Shown here piece after piece: positions 7,362 to 22,770 of a stretch of 64,000 nucleotides of DNA (position 1 is the stretch's first letter; each line of letters opens with the position of its first letter). Below the pieces are notes generated by a model, which made no database searches, was not told the DNA's origin, and was given only the letters and a program-made list of their open reading frames with translations. This DNA is from Arenicella chitinivorans (lineage in GTDB: Bacteria > Pseudomonadota > Gammaproteobacteria > Arenicellales > Arenicellaceae): assembly GCF_014651515.1 (NCBI RefSeq), contig NZ_BMXA01000008.1, positions 62,001 to 126,000 of the forward strand. The letters run 5' to 3'. The position numbers and the translations under genes were made by a program.

Positions 7362-9902
7362 TCACGCGAGCTGTCTTAATGATTCTAAAGGCGGTGTGGA
7401 GATAATCGGTCGGCTACGCAAAAGACCGAGCGCGGTGATTAAACCGACCCCGGATACCAAACCTAACAGCCATAAATCCCAGTGCCATTGCGGACTCAAA
7501 TCGAATAAGTTGGTCTGCACAAAGTACAGCACAATCTCAGCACCGCAAGCCGCGATCAGGCCTGCAATTAGCCCCAGCGTGGCAAATTCAACTGTCAACG
7601 CACCAACAATAATCCTTCGTGAACTGCCAAGCGTACGCAAAATCGCGTTCTCTCGCATGCGCTCATCAAACGACACGCCAATCGCCGCGAACAACACCAG
7701 ACCACCACAGGCCAGCACCGCGAACAGAATCAACTCCAGACCTTGCGTGACACGATTAATCACATCGCGGATGCGCTCGATCACATCACGTAGCTCGAGC
7801 ACCACGGCGGTGGGAAACTGTTTGACCATCGCCTGTACGAACGGCGCTTGCTGCACCAATGCACCACGGTTCTGCTTCGTGTCATCACCACCTCGCACGG
7901 CCGTAATCCAGTTCGGTGAATACTTATCCAACAACCCTGGATAAAACACCACATAAAAGTTCGGGGTCATGCTTTGCCAATTGACACTGCGGATGCTGGT
8001 TACCTCGGCGCTGAAACGCAGGCCACCGATACTGAATTCAACCTCATCGCCCAACACCAGGCCTATTTCTGTGGCCACCTCTTCTTCGATCGAAAATTCA
8101 GCTCGTGGTGCGCTGGCTATCTCTGTACCGGCCCACCATTCACCGGCGACTAACTCGTTCCCTTCGGGCAGGTTCTCTGTTTGAGTGAAGTTTACCTCGC
8201 GACTCAAACCATCGGAGCGCGCCATGCGTTCACGCGAAATCGCCTCACCATTAATCGCGACTAATCGCCCACGTACCATGGGATACCAGTCCGTAGTGGT
8301 TACACCATGGCCATCCAGCAACGCTTTGACTGGCTCGACTTGCGGAGTCGACACGTTGAACACAAAATGACTCGGTGTGGTATCCGGCAATTGCGCCTCC
8401 CATTCAGCAATTAAATTGGTGCGCATACCCGTGACGACAAGAAGTAACATAAGCGTGGTGGAGAAACCCACCAGCTGAACCAAGGTCTGCCCGCGTCGAC
8501 GCCATAGATTGGCCAGACCGAGGCGAGTATAGCTACCGCGCCAGCTACCGAACCCGCGCACCAGACGCAAAATCTGCATCGCAACCAATGCACACACAGC
8601 GAACAGGGCAAACAAAGCCACAAGAAATAAAGTCGCAACCACTAGACTACCACTGTACCAATACGCGAGCAGCAATAACGCGCCGATGCCGATGAGCAAT
8701 CGACGCCCTTGGCCGATTAGGGTGTCCGGCAAATCTCGACGCAGGACACGCAGTGGCTCAATACGCGGCAAGTGCCACAAGGCGGGCAAGGCAAAACCCA
8801 ACACGCAAACGAAACCAGTGATGGTCGCCACCAACCAAGGGCGCCAGCCAGGCAGCGGTAGTACCACATCAAGCACGCCACGCACCACCTCAAGTAGTAG
8901 GTAGTGAGCGAACCAACCGAGTGCAACACCGACCACAGTTGCCACGGCGGCAATCATAAATAAACGAAAAAATTGACTACGTCGAATCGACGCGGAAGAC
9001 TGACCCCAAGCTTTCATCAGCGCAACTTGGTCGGTCAATCGCGACGCATATCGCTGGCTTGCGAGCGCCATCGCTAAGCCGGCCAGTAGAACCCCAATTG
9101 TGCCGCTCAGCAATAGGAACGCTCGTCCACGCTGAAGCGCTTCTGACAATTGTTCTTCTGCATTTTCAGGCGTGAGTAAACGGTAATGCGGCACGGCCTC
9201 AGCTTCAAGCGCCTCTTGCTGCTGTTCAAACCAATCAGAATAGGCCTTGAGCGCCGGCGCGTCACCACGCATGAGCAAGCGATAGCTATAGCGTCCACCA
9301 GGGCGAATCAGTTGCGATGCGGCGAGATCCTGAGTACTCATCATCAATCGAGCCCCAGTACCCGAAAAACCGGTACCGCGATCGGGTTCATTGACGATCA
9401 AATGTGTTATTTTGAGTTGTACGTAGCCGACCTCCACCGTATCTCCGAGTTGAATATCGAGCAGATTCAATAAACGCGCTTCAACCCAGGCTTCACCGGA
9501 CTCGGGGCCGCGTGCGCGCGTGATCACTTGTTCTGCATCGAGCGTGGCGCTTAATTCCATCTCACCGCGTAATGGATACGCGTGATCGACAGCTTTAACC
9601 GCCGCTAGGTGGTTCCGGTTACCAGCAAACACCATGGACCGAAACCGAACCGTCTCGGCTACTTGAAGGCCAAGGGTGTCGGCTTGTTGTCGGTATTCGT
9701 CACTGATTTCAATCCCGCCAGACAAAGCTAGGTCTGCTGCCAGGAAGCTACTGATTTGCTGATTTAGCCCGCGTTCAACGCGGTCGGCGAACAAGCTCAC
9801 CGCAGTGACTACCATCACCGCCAACACCAGCGCGGAAACCACCAGATTGAGCTGACCACCACGCCAGTCACGCCATAAAAGTTTTAAGTCGATCATTCTC
9901 AT
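7362..9902 (-). CDS. ybbP: ABC transporter permease, YbbP/FtsX-like
   Basis: 846 residues with the duplicated MacB/FtsX topology: TM1 near 22-43, a large periplasmic domain (about 45-255), a block of three helices (about 258-375), a second permease half starting with a TM near 410-455, a second periplasmic domain (about 500-690), and three C-terminal helices (about 705-835). It overlaps the ATPase gene by four bases (ATGA). The ybbA-ybbP pair next to a divergent tesA is a conserved proteobacterial arrangement. These systems act as mechanotransmission or lipid/lipoprotein-handling complexes rather than classical importers; the substrate is not established. Confidence 0.9.
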   Translation of the reverse strand: MRMIDLKLLWRDWRGGQLNLVVSALVLAVMVVTAVSLFADRVERGLNQQISSFLAADLALSGGIEISDEYRQQADTLGLQVAETVRFRSMVFAGNRNHLAAVKAVDHAYPLRGEMELSATLDAEQVITRARGPESGEAWVEARLLNLLDIQLGDTVEVGYVQLKITHLIVNEPDRGTGFSGTGARLMMSTQDLAASQLIRPGGRYSYRLLMRGDAPALKAYSDWFEQQQEALEAEAVPHYRLLTPENAEEQLSEALQRGRAFLLLSGTIGVLLAGLAMALASQRYASRLTDQVALMKAWGQSSASIRRSQFFRLFMIAAVATVVGVALGWFAHYLLLEVVRGVLDVVLPLPGWRPWLVATITGFVCVLGFALPALWHLPRIEPLRVLRRDLPDTLIGQGRRLLIGIGALLLLAYWYSGSLVVATLFLVALFALFAVCALVAMQILRLVRGFGSWRGSYTRLGLANLWRRRGQTLVQLVGFSTTLMLLLVVTGMRTNLIAEWEAQLPDTTPSHFVFNVSTPQVEPVKALLDGHGVTTTDWYPMVRGRLVAINGEAISRERMARSDGLSREVNFTQTENLPEGNELVAGEWWAGTEIASAPRAEFSIEEEVATEIGLVLGDEVEFSIGGLRFSAEVTSIRSVNWQSMTPNFYVVFYPGLLDKYSPNWITAVRGGDDTKQNRGALVQQAPFVQAMVKQFPTAVVLELRDVIERIRDVINRVTQGLELILFAVLACGGLVLFAAIGVSFDERMRENAILRTLGSSRRIIVGALTVEFATLGLIAGLIAACGAEIVLYFVQTNLFDLSPQWHWDLWLLGLVSGVGLITALGLLRSRPIISTPPLESLRQLA

Positions 9903-10576
9903 TGGTCTGCAACAACTCGACCGTCGTCAATGGTAATCACACGCTGACAACGTTCCGCCAAGCGCTGCTCATGCGTCACCAGCACCAGCGTGGCATCACT
10001 TTGTTCGTTGAGCTCGAATAATAAATCACTGACTTTTAGGCCGGTCGCTTGATCCAAATTACCGGTTGGTTCATCGGCGAATAAAATTTTCGGCTGGCAC
10101 GCGAATGCCCGAGCTAGGGCAACTCGTTGCTGCTCTCCGCCTGACAGTTGTTTCGGGTAATGTTGCAGTCGTGCTGCCAATCCGACTTTCTCGAGATAAG
10201 TCATCGCTCGCCCACGCGCGTCTGATTCACCAGCCAGCTCCATCGGCAACGACACGTTTTCCAACGCGGTTAAACTGCCAAGCAACTGAAATGTCTGAAA
10301 CACAAAACCAACCAACTCGGCCCTGACCGCGGCACGCCGTTCTTCATCCATAGCGGTAATTTCATGCTGTGCTAACCAGATTTTGCCGTCCGACGGCGAG
10401 TCCAAACCCGCCAACAACCCGAGCAATGTCGACTTGCCGGCGCCGGAAGGTCCAATAATTGCCACGCTTTGGCCAGTGGGGACCGCGAGTGATACATCGT
10501 CTAAAATGGTTAACTGCTGTTCCGCAGTCTGCACGCGCTTCGACACATTCTCTGCGCGTAAAATGCTATCGTTCAT
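9899..10576 (-). CDS. ybbA: ABC transporter ATP-binding protein, YbbA/LolD-like
   Basis: 225 residues. Walker A 'GPSGAGKST' near residues 42-50, Q-loop 'VFQTFQL', signature '[14 protein letters not shown]', Walker B '[12 protein letters not shown]', and the switch His in 'LVLVTHEQ'. Belongs to the LolD/MacB/FtsE subgroup by its compact length and the 'EPTGNLD' sequence. It energises the overlapping YbbP-like permease at the inner membrane. Confidence 0.93.
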   Translation of the reverse strand: MNDSILRAENVSKRVQTAEQQLTILDDVSLAVPTGQSVAIIGPSGAGKSTLLGLLAGLDSPSDGKIWLAQHEITAMDEERRAAVRAELVGFVFQTFQLLGSLTALENVSLPMELAGESDARGRAMTYLEKVGLAARLQHYPKQLSGGEQQRVALARAFACQPKILFADEPTGNLDQATGLKVSDLLFELNEQSDATLVLVTHEQRLAERCQRVITIDDGRVVADQ

Positions 10577-10792
10577 GAAATACCTAATGTGTTAATTTTG
10601 GGCAAGAAGATGCTCAAGACTGCATCGAGACCCTATGCTTGGTCGCGCTTCTGATGTATATCGAACGCATTAACTGACGGGCCGGTTTGAAGCCAACCGA
10701 GCGAGAACAACCGAACCACCTTACAAACCATCATCCGTCGATTGATCAGCACTGACCCAACGACATTCTCAGCCACAATGACTCTAAGCTAT

Positions 10793-11437
10793 ATGATAAC
10801 TAATCCCGCGAAAATCAAGTTCACACTTTACCTGATGCTCATGTTCTGTGTATCAAGTTTCAGTGCCGCTGCGCAGGCAAAACGCATTCTTATTTATGGC
10901 GACAGTCTCAGTGCCGCGTATGGCATGCACCTTGAAGAGGGTTGGGCCCACCTTCTAGGGCAGAAACTCGGCGACAACCATACGCTCTTAAACGCCTCGA
11001 TTTCAGGTGACACCTCAGCAGCGGGACTCGCCAGACTGCCACTTACCCTAGAAGAATTTAAGCCGGACTTGATTATTTTGGAGCTCGGAGCCAATGATGG
11101 TCTGCTGGGATTGCCGGTGGCCACCATGCGACAAAATCTCGAACAAATGATCGAACTCAGTCAAGCTGCTGGCGCCGAGGTGGCACTGGTTGGTATCTCT
11201 GTGCCTCCTTCGTATGGGCCACGCTATATTGACGAGTTTCGCGCTACCTACCCAGCCTTAGCAGAAAAATACGCTCTGCCATTCATCGATTTTTACCGTG
11301 AGGACTTTATTACCACCGAAGGCTATATTCAGGAAGATGGTTTACACCCAACTGCCATCACACAGCCCTTGGTGCGCGACATTGTGCTCACATTTCTAGT
11401 CGAAAACGAACTGATTGAAGCGGTTGCAGAGGACTAG
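10793..11437 (+). CDS. tesA: TesA-like arylesterase / lysophospholipase (SGNH hydrolase)
   Basis: 214 residues from the ATG at 10793, which gives a clean signal peptide ending near 'SFSAAAQA'; upstream in-frame starts at 10742 (TTG) and 10778 (ATG) are possible, none with a clear ribosome binding site. The four SGNH blocks are visible: block I 'ILIYGDSLSAAYGM' (nucleophile Ser), block II Gly in 'ASISGDTSAAGL', block III 'LELGANDGLLG' (Asn), and block V 'EDGLHPTAI' (Asp and His). TesA is a periplasmic multifunctional thioesterase/arylesterase/lysophospholipase. Divergent from ybbAP, as in other gammaproteobacteria. Confidence 0.92.
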   Translation: MITNPAKIKFTLYLMLMFCVSSFSAAAQAKRILIYGDSLSAAYGMHLEEGWAHLLGQKLGDNHTLLNASISGDTSAAGLARLPLTLEEFKPDLIILELGANDGLLGLPVATMRQNLEQMIELSQAAGAEVALVGISVPPSYGPRYIDEFRATYPALAEKYALPFIDFYREDFITTEGYIQEDGLHPTAITQPLVRDIVLTFLVENELIEAVAED

Positions 11438-11684
11438 AACCACCACACCGACTCCGCTTGGCATCGCGCCCTTGGGCTCAAACTAAAACCACCTTTTGGA
11501 CTAAGGGCAACCACAGCGTCTCGATTCCAGAAGCGTCTTGTCGGAGCAATATATTCGCCACGAATGAATGGGGGTTTGACAAGGCGGGGCAGCCCTCGCG
11601 CTACTCACCGGTCACACGCCTTCTGTGCTCGCAGACGCCTTTGAGTTAATCGGAATAGTCGTGGCGTACCTTACGACGAGATTC

Positions 11685-12155
11685 TCACCCATCGCCCAAT
11701 TCACGCACGCCTTGCTGAACCGCACGAATATATGGATTGGCTTGCGGTCGGTTGCGGCGAATGTAATCCAAACCCTGTTCGATGCTCATGCCGCGATAAT
11801 GCACCAGATACCCAAGGACCGTGGCTGGGGCACGACAAACCCCAGCGTTGCAATGCACATACACCCGATGGCCAACGCTCATGAACGTGTTCAACGCACG
11901 TACTGGCTCCGCCAGTCGGTTGCCCAAGTCAGTCTCGTCAAAGTCAATAATCGGAAAGCGCTGGACCGTAATATCGTTGTATTGATAAGCACTTTGCAAC
12001 TTACGCCAATCGATGCGGTGGACCTTGAAATCCGCATCGCTTTGCAGTGATAACACGGCGGTAATTTTCATGTTCTTCAGCCGCGCAATATCCACGCTAT
12101 TTTGCGGCGCACTGCCTACAAAAATATCTGCTTCAATACGGCCAAAATTGATCAT
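11685..12155 (-). CDS. Dual-specificity protein phosphatase family protein
   Basis: 156 residues, cytosolic. The P-loop signature is '[10 protein letters not shown]' with nucleophile Cys102 and Arg108 (HCx5R), and 'DFDETD' near 71-76 can supply the general acid Asp. The fold resembles eukaryotic-type dual-specificity phosphatases (DUSP/VHR-like), which act on phospho-Ser/Thr/Tyr or non-protein phosphates. It overlaps the end of hemE by four bases (ATGA), so it is co-expressed with heme synthesis, though no functional link is known to me. Confidence 0.85.
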   Translation of the reverse strand: MINFGRIEADIFVGSAPQNSVDIARLKNMKITAVLSLQSDADFKVHRIDWRKLQSAYQYNDITVQRFPIIDFDETDLGNRLAEPVRALNTFMSVGHRVYVHCNAGVCRAPATVLGYLVHYRGMSIEQGLDYIRRNRPQANPYIRAVQQGVRELGDG

Positions 12156-13231
12156 TCGCGATGAAACTCTGCACTGTGTTGTTGCACTGTTTGGACCAAG
12201 GTTTGCATATTCTCAGGTTTAGCGAACGGTTGGATGCCGTGACCTAAATTGAAAATATGACCTTTACTATCCGCATCGTGTTTACCATAACCACTCAGCA
12301 CTTGCATGGCCTCTTGTTCAACCTGCGCCTGGCCGGTATTCATCACCACTGGATCCATATTGCCTTGCAAAACGACGCGGTCGCCAACGCGCGCACGCGC
12401 CTGAGCGATATCCACAGTCCAATCCAGACCCAGACCGTCGCAGCCGGTGTCCGCCATCATCTCAAGCCATTGCCCGCCACCCTTGGTGAACAAAACAATC
12501 GGCGTGTTTGCGGTAATCGGATCTTGTTTGATCGCCGTCACAATTTGCTGCATGTACGCGAGGGAAAAGCGTTGATAGTTGGCAGTCGACAACATGCCGC
12601 CCCAAGTATCAAACACCATCAACGATTGCGCACCGGCCACAACTTGGGCCTTGAGGTACACGATGACTGCGTCAGTCACCACTTGCAGTAACCGATGTGC
12701 CGCATCGGGAGACTCGAACATCAAGCCTTTAATACGACGGAAGTCTTTGCTGCCCTGGCCTTCGACCATGTAGCTGGCCAAGGTCCAAGGACTACCTGTA
12801 AAGCCAATCAACGGCACACGACCATCCAGTTCGCGTCGAATAACGCGCACCGCATCCATCACATAACCTAGTTCGTCTTCAGGGTCTGGCACTGCAAGTT
12901 GATCGATATCCGCCGTAGCTCGTATTGGCTTGTTAAAGACCGGTCCTACGCCTTCTTCGAGTACGAGTTCAAGGCCCATGGCGTCAGGAATGGTCAAAAT
13001 ATCAGAGAATAAAATGGCTGCATCCAGACCGAAGCGATCGATTGGTTGCAGAGTGACTTCGCACGCTAAATCGGGTGTTTTGCAGAGCGTTAGAAAGTCG
13101 CCTGCTGCCGCGCGCGTGGCGCGATACTCTGGCAGATAACGACCCGCTTGGCGCATCACCCAGATCGGTGTGCGTTCAACTTTTTCGCCCCGTAGTACCC
13201 GCAAGTACAAATCATTTTCTAGTGCTTTCAT
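12152..13231 (-). CDS. hemE: Uroporphyrinogen decarboxylase
   Basis: 359 residues, normal length. The N-terminal signature '[19 protein letters not shown]' contains the substrate-binding Arg residues, '[14 protein letters not shown]' the catalytic Asp, and '[16 protein letters not shown]' the second PROSITE-type signature. It decarboxylates the four acetate side chains of uroporphyrinogen III to coproporphyrinogen III in heme synthesis. Located just after gltD on the same strand, an order also found in Pseudomonas (gltB-gltD-hemE). Confidence 0.97.
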   Translation of the reverse strand: MKALENDLYLRVLRGEKVERTPIWVMRQAGRYLPEYRATRAAAGDFLTLCKTPDLACEVTLQPIDRFGLDAAILFSDILTIPDAMGLELVLEEGVGPVFNKPIRATADIDQLAVPDPEDELGYVMDAVRVIRRELDGRVPLIGFTGSPWTLASYMVEGQGSKDFRRIKGLMFESPDAAHRLLQVVTDAVIVYLKAQVVAGAQSLMVFDTWGGMLSTANYQRFSLAYMQQIVTAIKQDPITANTPIVLFTKGGGQWLEMMADTGCDGLGLDWTVDIAQARARVGDRVVLQGNMDPVVMNTGQAQVEQEAMQVLSGYGKHDADSKGHIFNLGHGIQPFAKPENMQTLVQTVQQHSAEFHRE

Positions 13232-13336
13232 GGGCGCAGATTATACAGGCACACATGTGCCCGCGGGGTAGTTCTGCGACGAGATTTTAATACTTTTGAG
13301 CGGGCCAAGGTAAATTGACCCGCAATCATCAGGTCT

Positions 13337-19223
<5,887 letters not shown>

Positions 19224-19630
19224 GTCATATTCCTGTTCAAAGCATGCATATCGAGTCGACCTGGGAAGCACCGAAAGTGACTCATGCAGTGGAAGAAGCG
19301 AGAACAGAGTCTCAACCTCCGATTTCTACGCTAACAGCAAGTTCGTACCAAGTGTGGCTTTTCAGAAAAATGACTCTTCCAATCAAGTCTGACGCGACGC
19401 ATCCACACCAATGCCTGGTGTCGTCGGCGGCCATTTCCAAAAAACGTTACCCAACCACATCCCCGACGTATCTCCGGCACTCGCTGACCTCCCCAATAAT
19501 TTATTCGGGAAATCAACTAGATCCGAGTGACACAGTTATACGCCGATGTTGCTCCAGCAATAGAGCAACGAGAGGCATATTATCAGGTAGTTATGCTGTT
19601 ACGGCTGCCCAAAAGACGGCCAAAGCGAAA

Positions 19631-19720
19631 AAGGATGCTCAGTATAAGCGCTCGAGCGTTAAAAGTCACTCATCGCATGTTGAGCCATAACGACAATTTA
19701 TGAGTTAAATGAGCATCCTT
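19631..19720 (-). repeat. 11-base inverted repeat with U-tract on the minus strand
   Basis: AAGGATGCTCA (19631-19641) and TGAGCATCCTT (19710-19720) are perfect inverted repeats 68 bases apart. Read on the minus strand the second arm runs into CCTTTTT, so the pair could close a small structured RNA or act as a long-loop terminator of aroK transcripts. Function is inference. Confidence 0.4.
19641..19669 (-). promoter_or_regulatory. Candidate sigma-70 promoter for gltBD
   Basis: On the minus strand GTGACT (19669-19664) is followed after exactly 17 bases by TATACT (19646-19641), four and five matches to the -35 and -10 consensus. Transcription would start near 19634, giving gltB a leader of about 410 bases. 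The spacer contains the palindrome CGCTCGAGCG. Predicted by eye only. Confidence 0.35.
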
Positions 19721-19734
19721 GCCGAATAAATTGT
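19693..19734. repeat. 9-base inverted repeat overlapping the larger dyad
   Basis: ACAATTTAT (19693-19701) pairs with ATAAATTGT (19726-19734). Its 24-base loop contains the right arm of the 11-base inverted repeat (19710-19720), so the two stems interlock. Either they form a pseudoknot or mutually exclusive structures, or they are two protein-binding dyads. Confidence 0.35.
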
Positions 19735-19764
19735 AAATTTAGGCCATTAAAACCAAACAAATCA

Positions 19765-20271
19765 CTATAATTGCTCAAGAGCCTCTGTGATTTCATCCAC
19801 CACTTTGGATACGATTCGATCGCCCGACATCACAATTAAATCCGCTTCTTGCTCGTACAGCCTACCTCGCTCTTCCATCAACTCCTCGAGCTTAGTCTCT
19901 GCATCGACATTTTCCAACAAGGGTCGATTCTGGTTTTTCTGAGTACGCGCCAATTGAGTCTCAATCGACGTCTTCAAATAGATCACATAGCCTTTGCGCA
20001 ACAAGATTCGGTTTTCTTCACTGATGACCGCTCCACCGCCAGTTGCCAACACAATTCCATTGCGCTCACACAGCTCAGTCAACATTTTCGTTTCGCGTTT
20101 TCGAAAGCCATCCTCGCCTTCGATGTCAAAAATTGTCGAAATTGACACACCACACCGCTCCTCGATCATGTGATCAGAATCGACAAAATCCATTCTCATA
20201 CGCTTGGCTAGTTGTTTGCCAACTGTGGTTTTGCCAGAGCCCATTGGGCCAATCAATATCAAATTCTGCAT
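19765..20271 (-). CDS. aroK: Shikimate kinase
   Basis: 168 residues, normal length. Walker A 'GPMGSGKTTVGKQLAK' near residues 8-23, the Mg/shikimate Asp pair in 'DSDHMIEERCG', 'GFRKRET' with the shikimate-binding Arg, and 'TGGGAV' of the shikimate loop. It phosphorylates shikimate at the 3-OH in chorismate synthesis. Lies downstream of pilQ, as in Pseudomonas and relatives, but separated by a terminator; the usual aroB neighbour is missing. Confidence 0.97.
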   Translation of the reverse strand: MQNLILIGPMGSGKTTVGKQLAKRMRMDFVDSDHMIEERCGVSISTIFDIEGEDGFRKRETKMLTELCERNGIVLATGGGAVISEENRILLRKGYVIYLKTSIETQLARTQKNQNRPLLENVDAETKLEELMEERGRLYEQEADLIVMSGDRIVSKVVDEITEALEQL

Positions 20272-20381
20272 ACAATGTTCTTGGTATTAGTATCTATGAC
20301 AATTCAGCTGATCGGAATGATGGACAAATGCCCGCACCTCACATTCATCTCAGCTATGCATTGAACGAGGTTAGAAATCAC

Positions 20382-20408
20382 AAAAGCAGGGGCATTGCCC
20401 CTGCTTTC
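20382..20408 (-). terminator. Rho-independent terminator of the pil operon
   Basis: The stem GCAGGGGC/GCCCCTGC (20386-20393 and 20397-20404) has a three-base loop and is extended by A/T pairs. On the minus strand the right arm is followed by CTTTTG, so it terminates transcription coming from pilQ before aroK. The flanking A-run also makes it partly bidirectional. Confidence 0.75.
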
Positions 20409-20436
20409 GCAGTATTACAACCTAAGATGGGGACGA

Positions 20437-22716
20437 CTATCCCAAATTCAATTTCGGGCTGATAATTTTTGGCGTCAAGAAGATAAGCAGCTCAGTGCGA
20501 TTCGAACGCTTAGTTTTCTTCTTAAACAGGTTACCTAATACTGGGATATCACCCAATAACGGCACCTTGGTCTCGGAATTACCAGTGTCTTCTTGGTAAA
20601 TACCACCGATCACCACCGTCTCACCATTGTCGGCCAAGACCTGAGTCTGAATCTGCTTGGTACCCACAATAGTTGGAGTAATCAAGTTATCTTGATTAAT
20701 CTGCACATCCAAAATAACGCGGTCATCCGGCGTAATCTGAGGCGTCACAATCAAGGTAAGCTCCGCTTCGATTTTCTCTAACCCGCCTTGACCGCCGCCG
20801 CCAGCAGGCCCACCACCAGCACCACCACCATTGCCTGGGATTGGAATATACACTTCTTGGCCTTGTGAAATGCGAGCTTCTTTCTGGTTCGCAGTCAATA
20901 AGCGAGGACTCGCAACAATTCGACCTCGGCCATCAGCCTCTAATGCGGATAGCTCTAACGTAATCAGATGCGCGAAACCAGTGCCTGCACGGAAGATATC
21001 AAAGGCATACGACGCCGGATTGGTACCTTCAATCGATTCAGCACCCAGGTCAACCGCTAAACCACCAGGTGTGCCGCGCGAGGTATCGAAAATCAGCCCA
21101 TCTTCATCATCATTAATCGAATCGGTGATGGTTTTCAAACCTTCAGTAGTACCACTGCCGATGAAATCTCCCACATTGGAACCGTTACCGCCAGGGAATC
21201 GCGCGTTTTCAGTAATACGTTGAAAACCCAGACGCGCACCCAATTCGCGACTAAAAGTATCGTTGGCTTCCACAATTCGTGTTTCGATCAGAACCTGACG
21301 TACAGGCTTGTCGAGTTTGGCAATCACATTACGCAGCGATTTAATCTGACTGGCAACATCTTGTACCAACAGACTATTTGTACGCTTGTCGACTGTCACG
21401 CTACCGCGTGCACTCAGCAGCGAGTTTTTATCGGTCTCAGTGACATTGAACGCGGTTGAACGAGGGCCGTCAAAGTCAGATGACGACGCTGTATTACCTT
21501 GCTTGATCACCTTAACTGATTTAATCACATCAGCCACTTCTTCCGCTTTGGCATAATTGATTCGAATCACTTCAGTTACTAACGGGGCATACTCCGCAAC
21601 CACAGCATTTTGCTTCAACTCTTGTTCTTCTACCGAACGAATCTCATCCGCGGGCGCAACCCAAATCACATTACCGGTTTGTCGCTTAGCCAGGCCTCGA
21701 GTACGCAGTATCACGTCCAACGCTTGATCCCATGGCACGTCTTTTAAATTAATGGTTATTTTTCCACTAACTGTATCGCTGGTAACAAAGTTTATGCCCG
21801 TAAAGTCCGCGATAATCGCGAGTGCCGCGCGGACTTCGATATTTTGAAAATTGATCGATAGGCGCTCACCTTCAAAGCCAAGCTCACTGTCCTCTCGATC
21901 ACGCTTATCCAATTCGGACTCGATTATCGGATCAACCGTCAAGGTGTAGCGACTGCCTGATTGCAGCGATAGGTGCTGATATTTGCCTTGCGGTATAACC
22001 ACTAGACGAACGTTATCCGCATTTTGGAAAGCGTCAACGGTTTGCACTGGAGTCGCAAAATCGGTGACGTCAAGGCGTTGCTCAAGTTCAGGCGGCAGAT
22101 TTACGCCAACCAAATCCACGACAATCTCACCATCACGCTCACGAGTGTCGACTGAAATGTTATCGTCAGTCAAATCCACGATCAGCGTGCCGCCACCAGC
22201 TTCAGATCGGCGAAAATCAATCTTGGAAATGTTGGTGTCTGACACGACATCTGGACGAGCTGCAAACGGCTTCGGTGAACGTACTTGGCTGTCGTCAAAA
22301 TCCGAATTGTGGATCGTGACTGAATAGCCATTGTCGGTTGGGAGCAAAGTGTATCTTGCTGAGTTAAACAAATTGATGATGATTCGCGTTCGATCTACGG
22401 TCTCAACTGCAACCACACTATCAACCTTACCAGCCGACACATCAATCTGGCTTTCCTCGAGGCCATTTTTGAGCCCAAAGAAGTCCAGCGCAATGCGTGG
22501 TGGAGTATCCGTGCTAAAACTACCCGGCTCTTCCAATTTTGCATCGGTGATGAAGTTAATCTGGATCGTATCTCCACTTAACTCACTATAGAGGACATCG
22601 GTCAGCGTAGCGCTGCTCTGAGCAGAACTTACGTTTACAAACGTCAGTAACGCCACTCCTATAAGAGCCAGCTTGATACGTTTGCACACACTTTCGGGTC
22701 GGTGGCTTGCATTCAT
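20437..22716 (-). CDS. pilQ: Type IV pilus secretin PilQ
   Basis: 759 residues from the ATG at 22716, which has AGGA nine bases upstream and gives a good signal peptide ending near 'NVSSAQ'; the ATG at 22746 lacks a ribosome binding site. Two AMIN-like peptidoglycan-binding regions (about 35-270) precede the N0/N1 domains ('ISINFQNIEVRAALAIIADF') and the secretin core with 'LIETRIVEAND', 'GRGRIVASPRLLTANQKEA' and the C-terminal 'KVPLLGDIPVLGNLFKKK'. A Gly-rich stretch near 605-625 interrupts the core. PilQ is the outer-membrane pore for the pilus fibre. Confidence 0.96.
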   Translation of the reverse strand: MNASHRPESVCKRIKLALIGVALLTFVNVSSAQSSATLTDVLYSELSGDTIQINFITDAKLEEPGSFSTDTPPRIALDFFGLKNGLEESQIDVSAGKVDSVVAVETVDRTRIIINLFNSARYTLLPTDNGYSVTIHNSDFDDSQVRSPKPFAARPDVVSDTNISKIDFRRSEAGGGTLIVDLTDDNISVDTRERDGEIVVDLVGVNLPPELEQRLDVTDFATPVQTVDAFQNADNVRLVVIPQGKYQHLSLQSGSRYTLTVDPIIESELDKRDREDSELGFEGERLSINFQNIEVRAALAIIADFTGINFVTSDTVSGKITINLKDVPWDQALDVILRTRGLAKRQTGNVIWVAPADEIRSVEEQELKQNAVVAEYAPLVTEVIRINYAKAEEVADVIKSVKVIKQGNTASSSDFDGPRSTAFNVTETDKNSLLSARGSVTVDKRTNSLLVQDVASQIKSLRNVIAKLDKPVRQVLIETRIVEANDTFSRELGARLGFQRITENARFPGGNGSNVGDFIGSGTTEGLKTITDSINDDEDGLIFDTSRGTPGGLAVDLGAESIEGTNPASYAFDIFRAGTGFAHLITLELSALEADGRGRIVASPRLLTANQKEARISQGQEVYIPIPGNGGGAGGGPAGGGGQGGLEKIEAELTLIVTPQITPDDRVILDVQINQDNLITPTIVGTKQIQTQVLADNGETVVIGGIYQEDTGNSETKVPLLGDIPVLGNLFKKKTKRSNRTELLIFLTPKIISPKLNLG

Positions 22717-22770
22717 GATTATGCTTCCTGAATTGTTATTATTCATTTACGTCTAACTTTTTAAGAGACC

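Larger units (their letters stand above)
19224..19764. other. Long non-coding gap between aroK and gltB
   Basis: 541 bases without a convincing gene. A plus-strand frame of 148 codons (19244-19690) runs through it but has no ribosome binding site and no recognisable product. In Pseudomonas this position holds aroB and a SPOR-domain gene; neither is here. The left 400 bases hold nothing I recognise. The right end holds two overlapping inverted repeats and a candidate minus-strand promoter, listed separately. Confidence 0.6.

Noticed and set aside
7207-7944. Plus-strand open frame of 245 codons
   Set aside because: Antisense to ybbP and the TPR gene; composition is Ser/Thr/Ile-rich as in shadow frames, no ribosome binding site, no family pattern.
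11458-11649. 63-codon plus-strand frame in the tesA-phosphatase gap
   Set aside because: No ribosome binding site, no hydrophobic or conserved pattern; the 247-base gap holds nothing else I can support.
19244-19690. 148-codon plus-strand frame between gltB and aroK
   Set aside because: No start signal and no recognisable domain; the interval is better explained as regulatory or decayed DNA.
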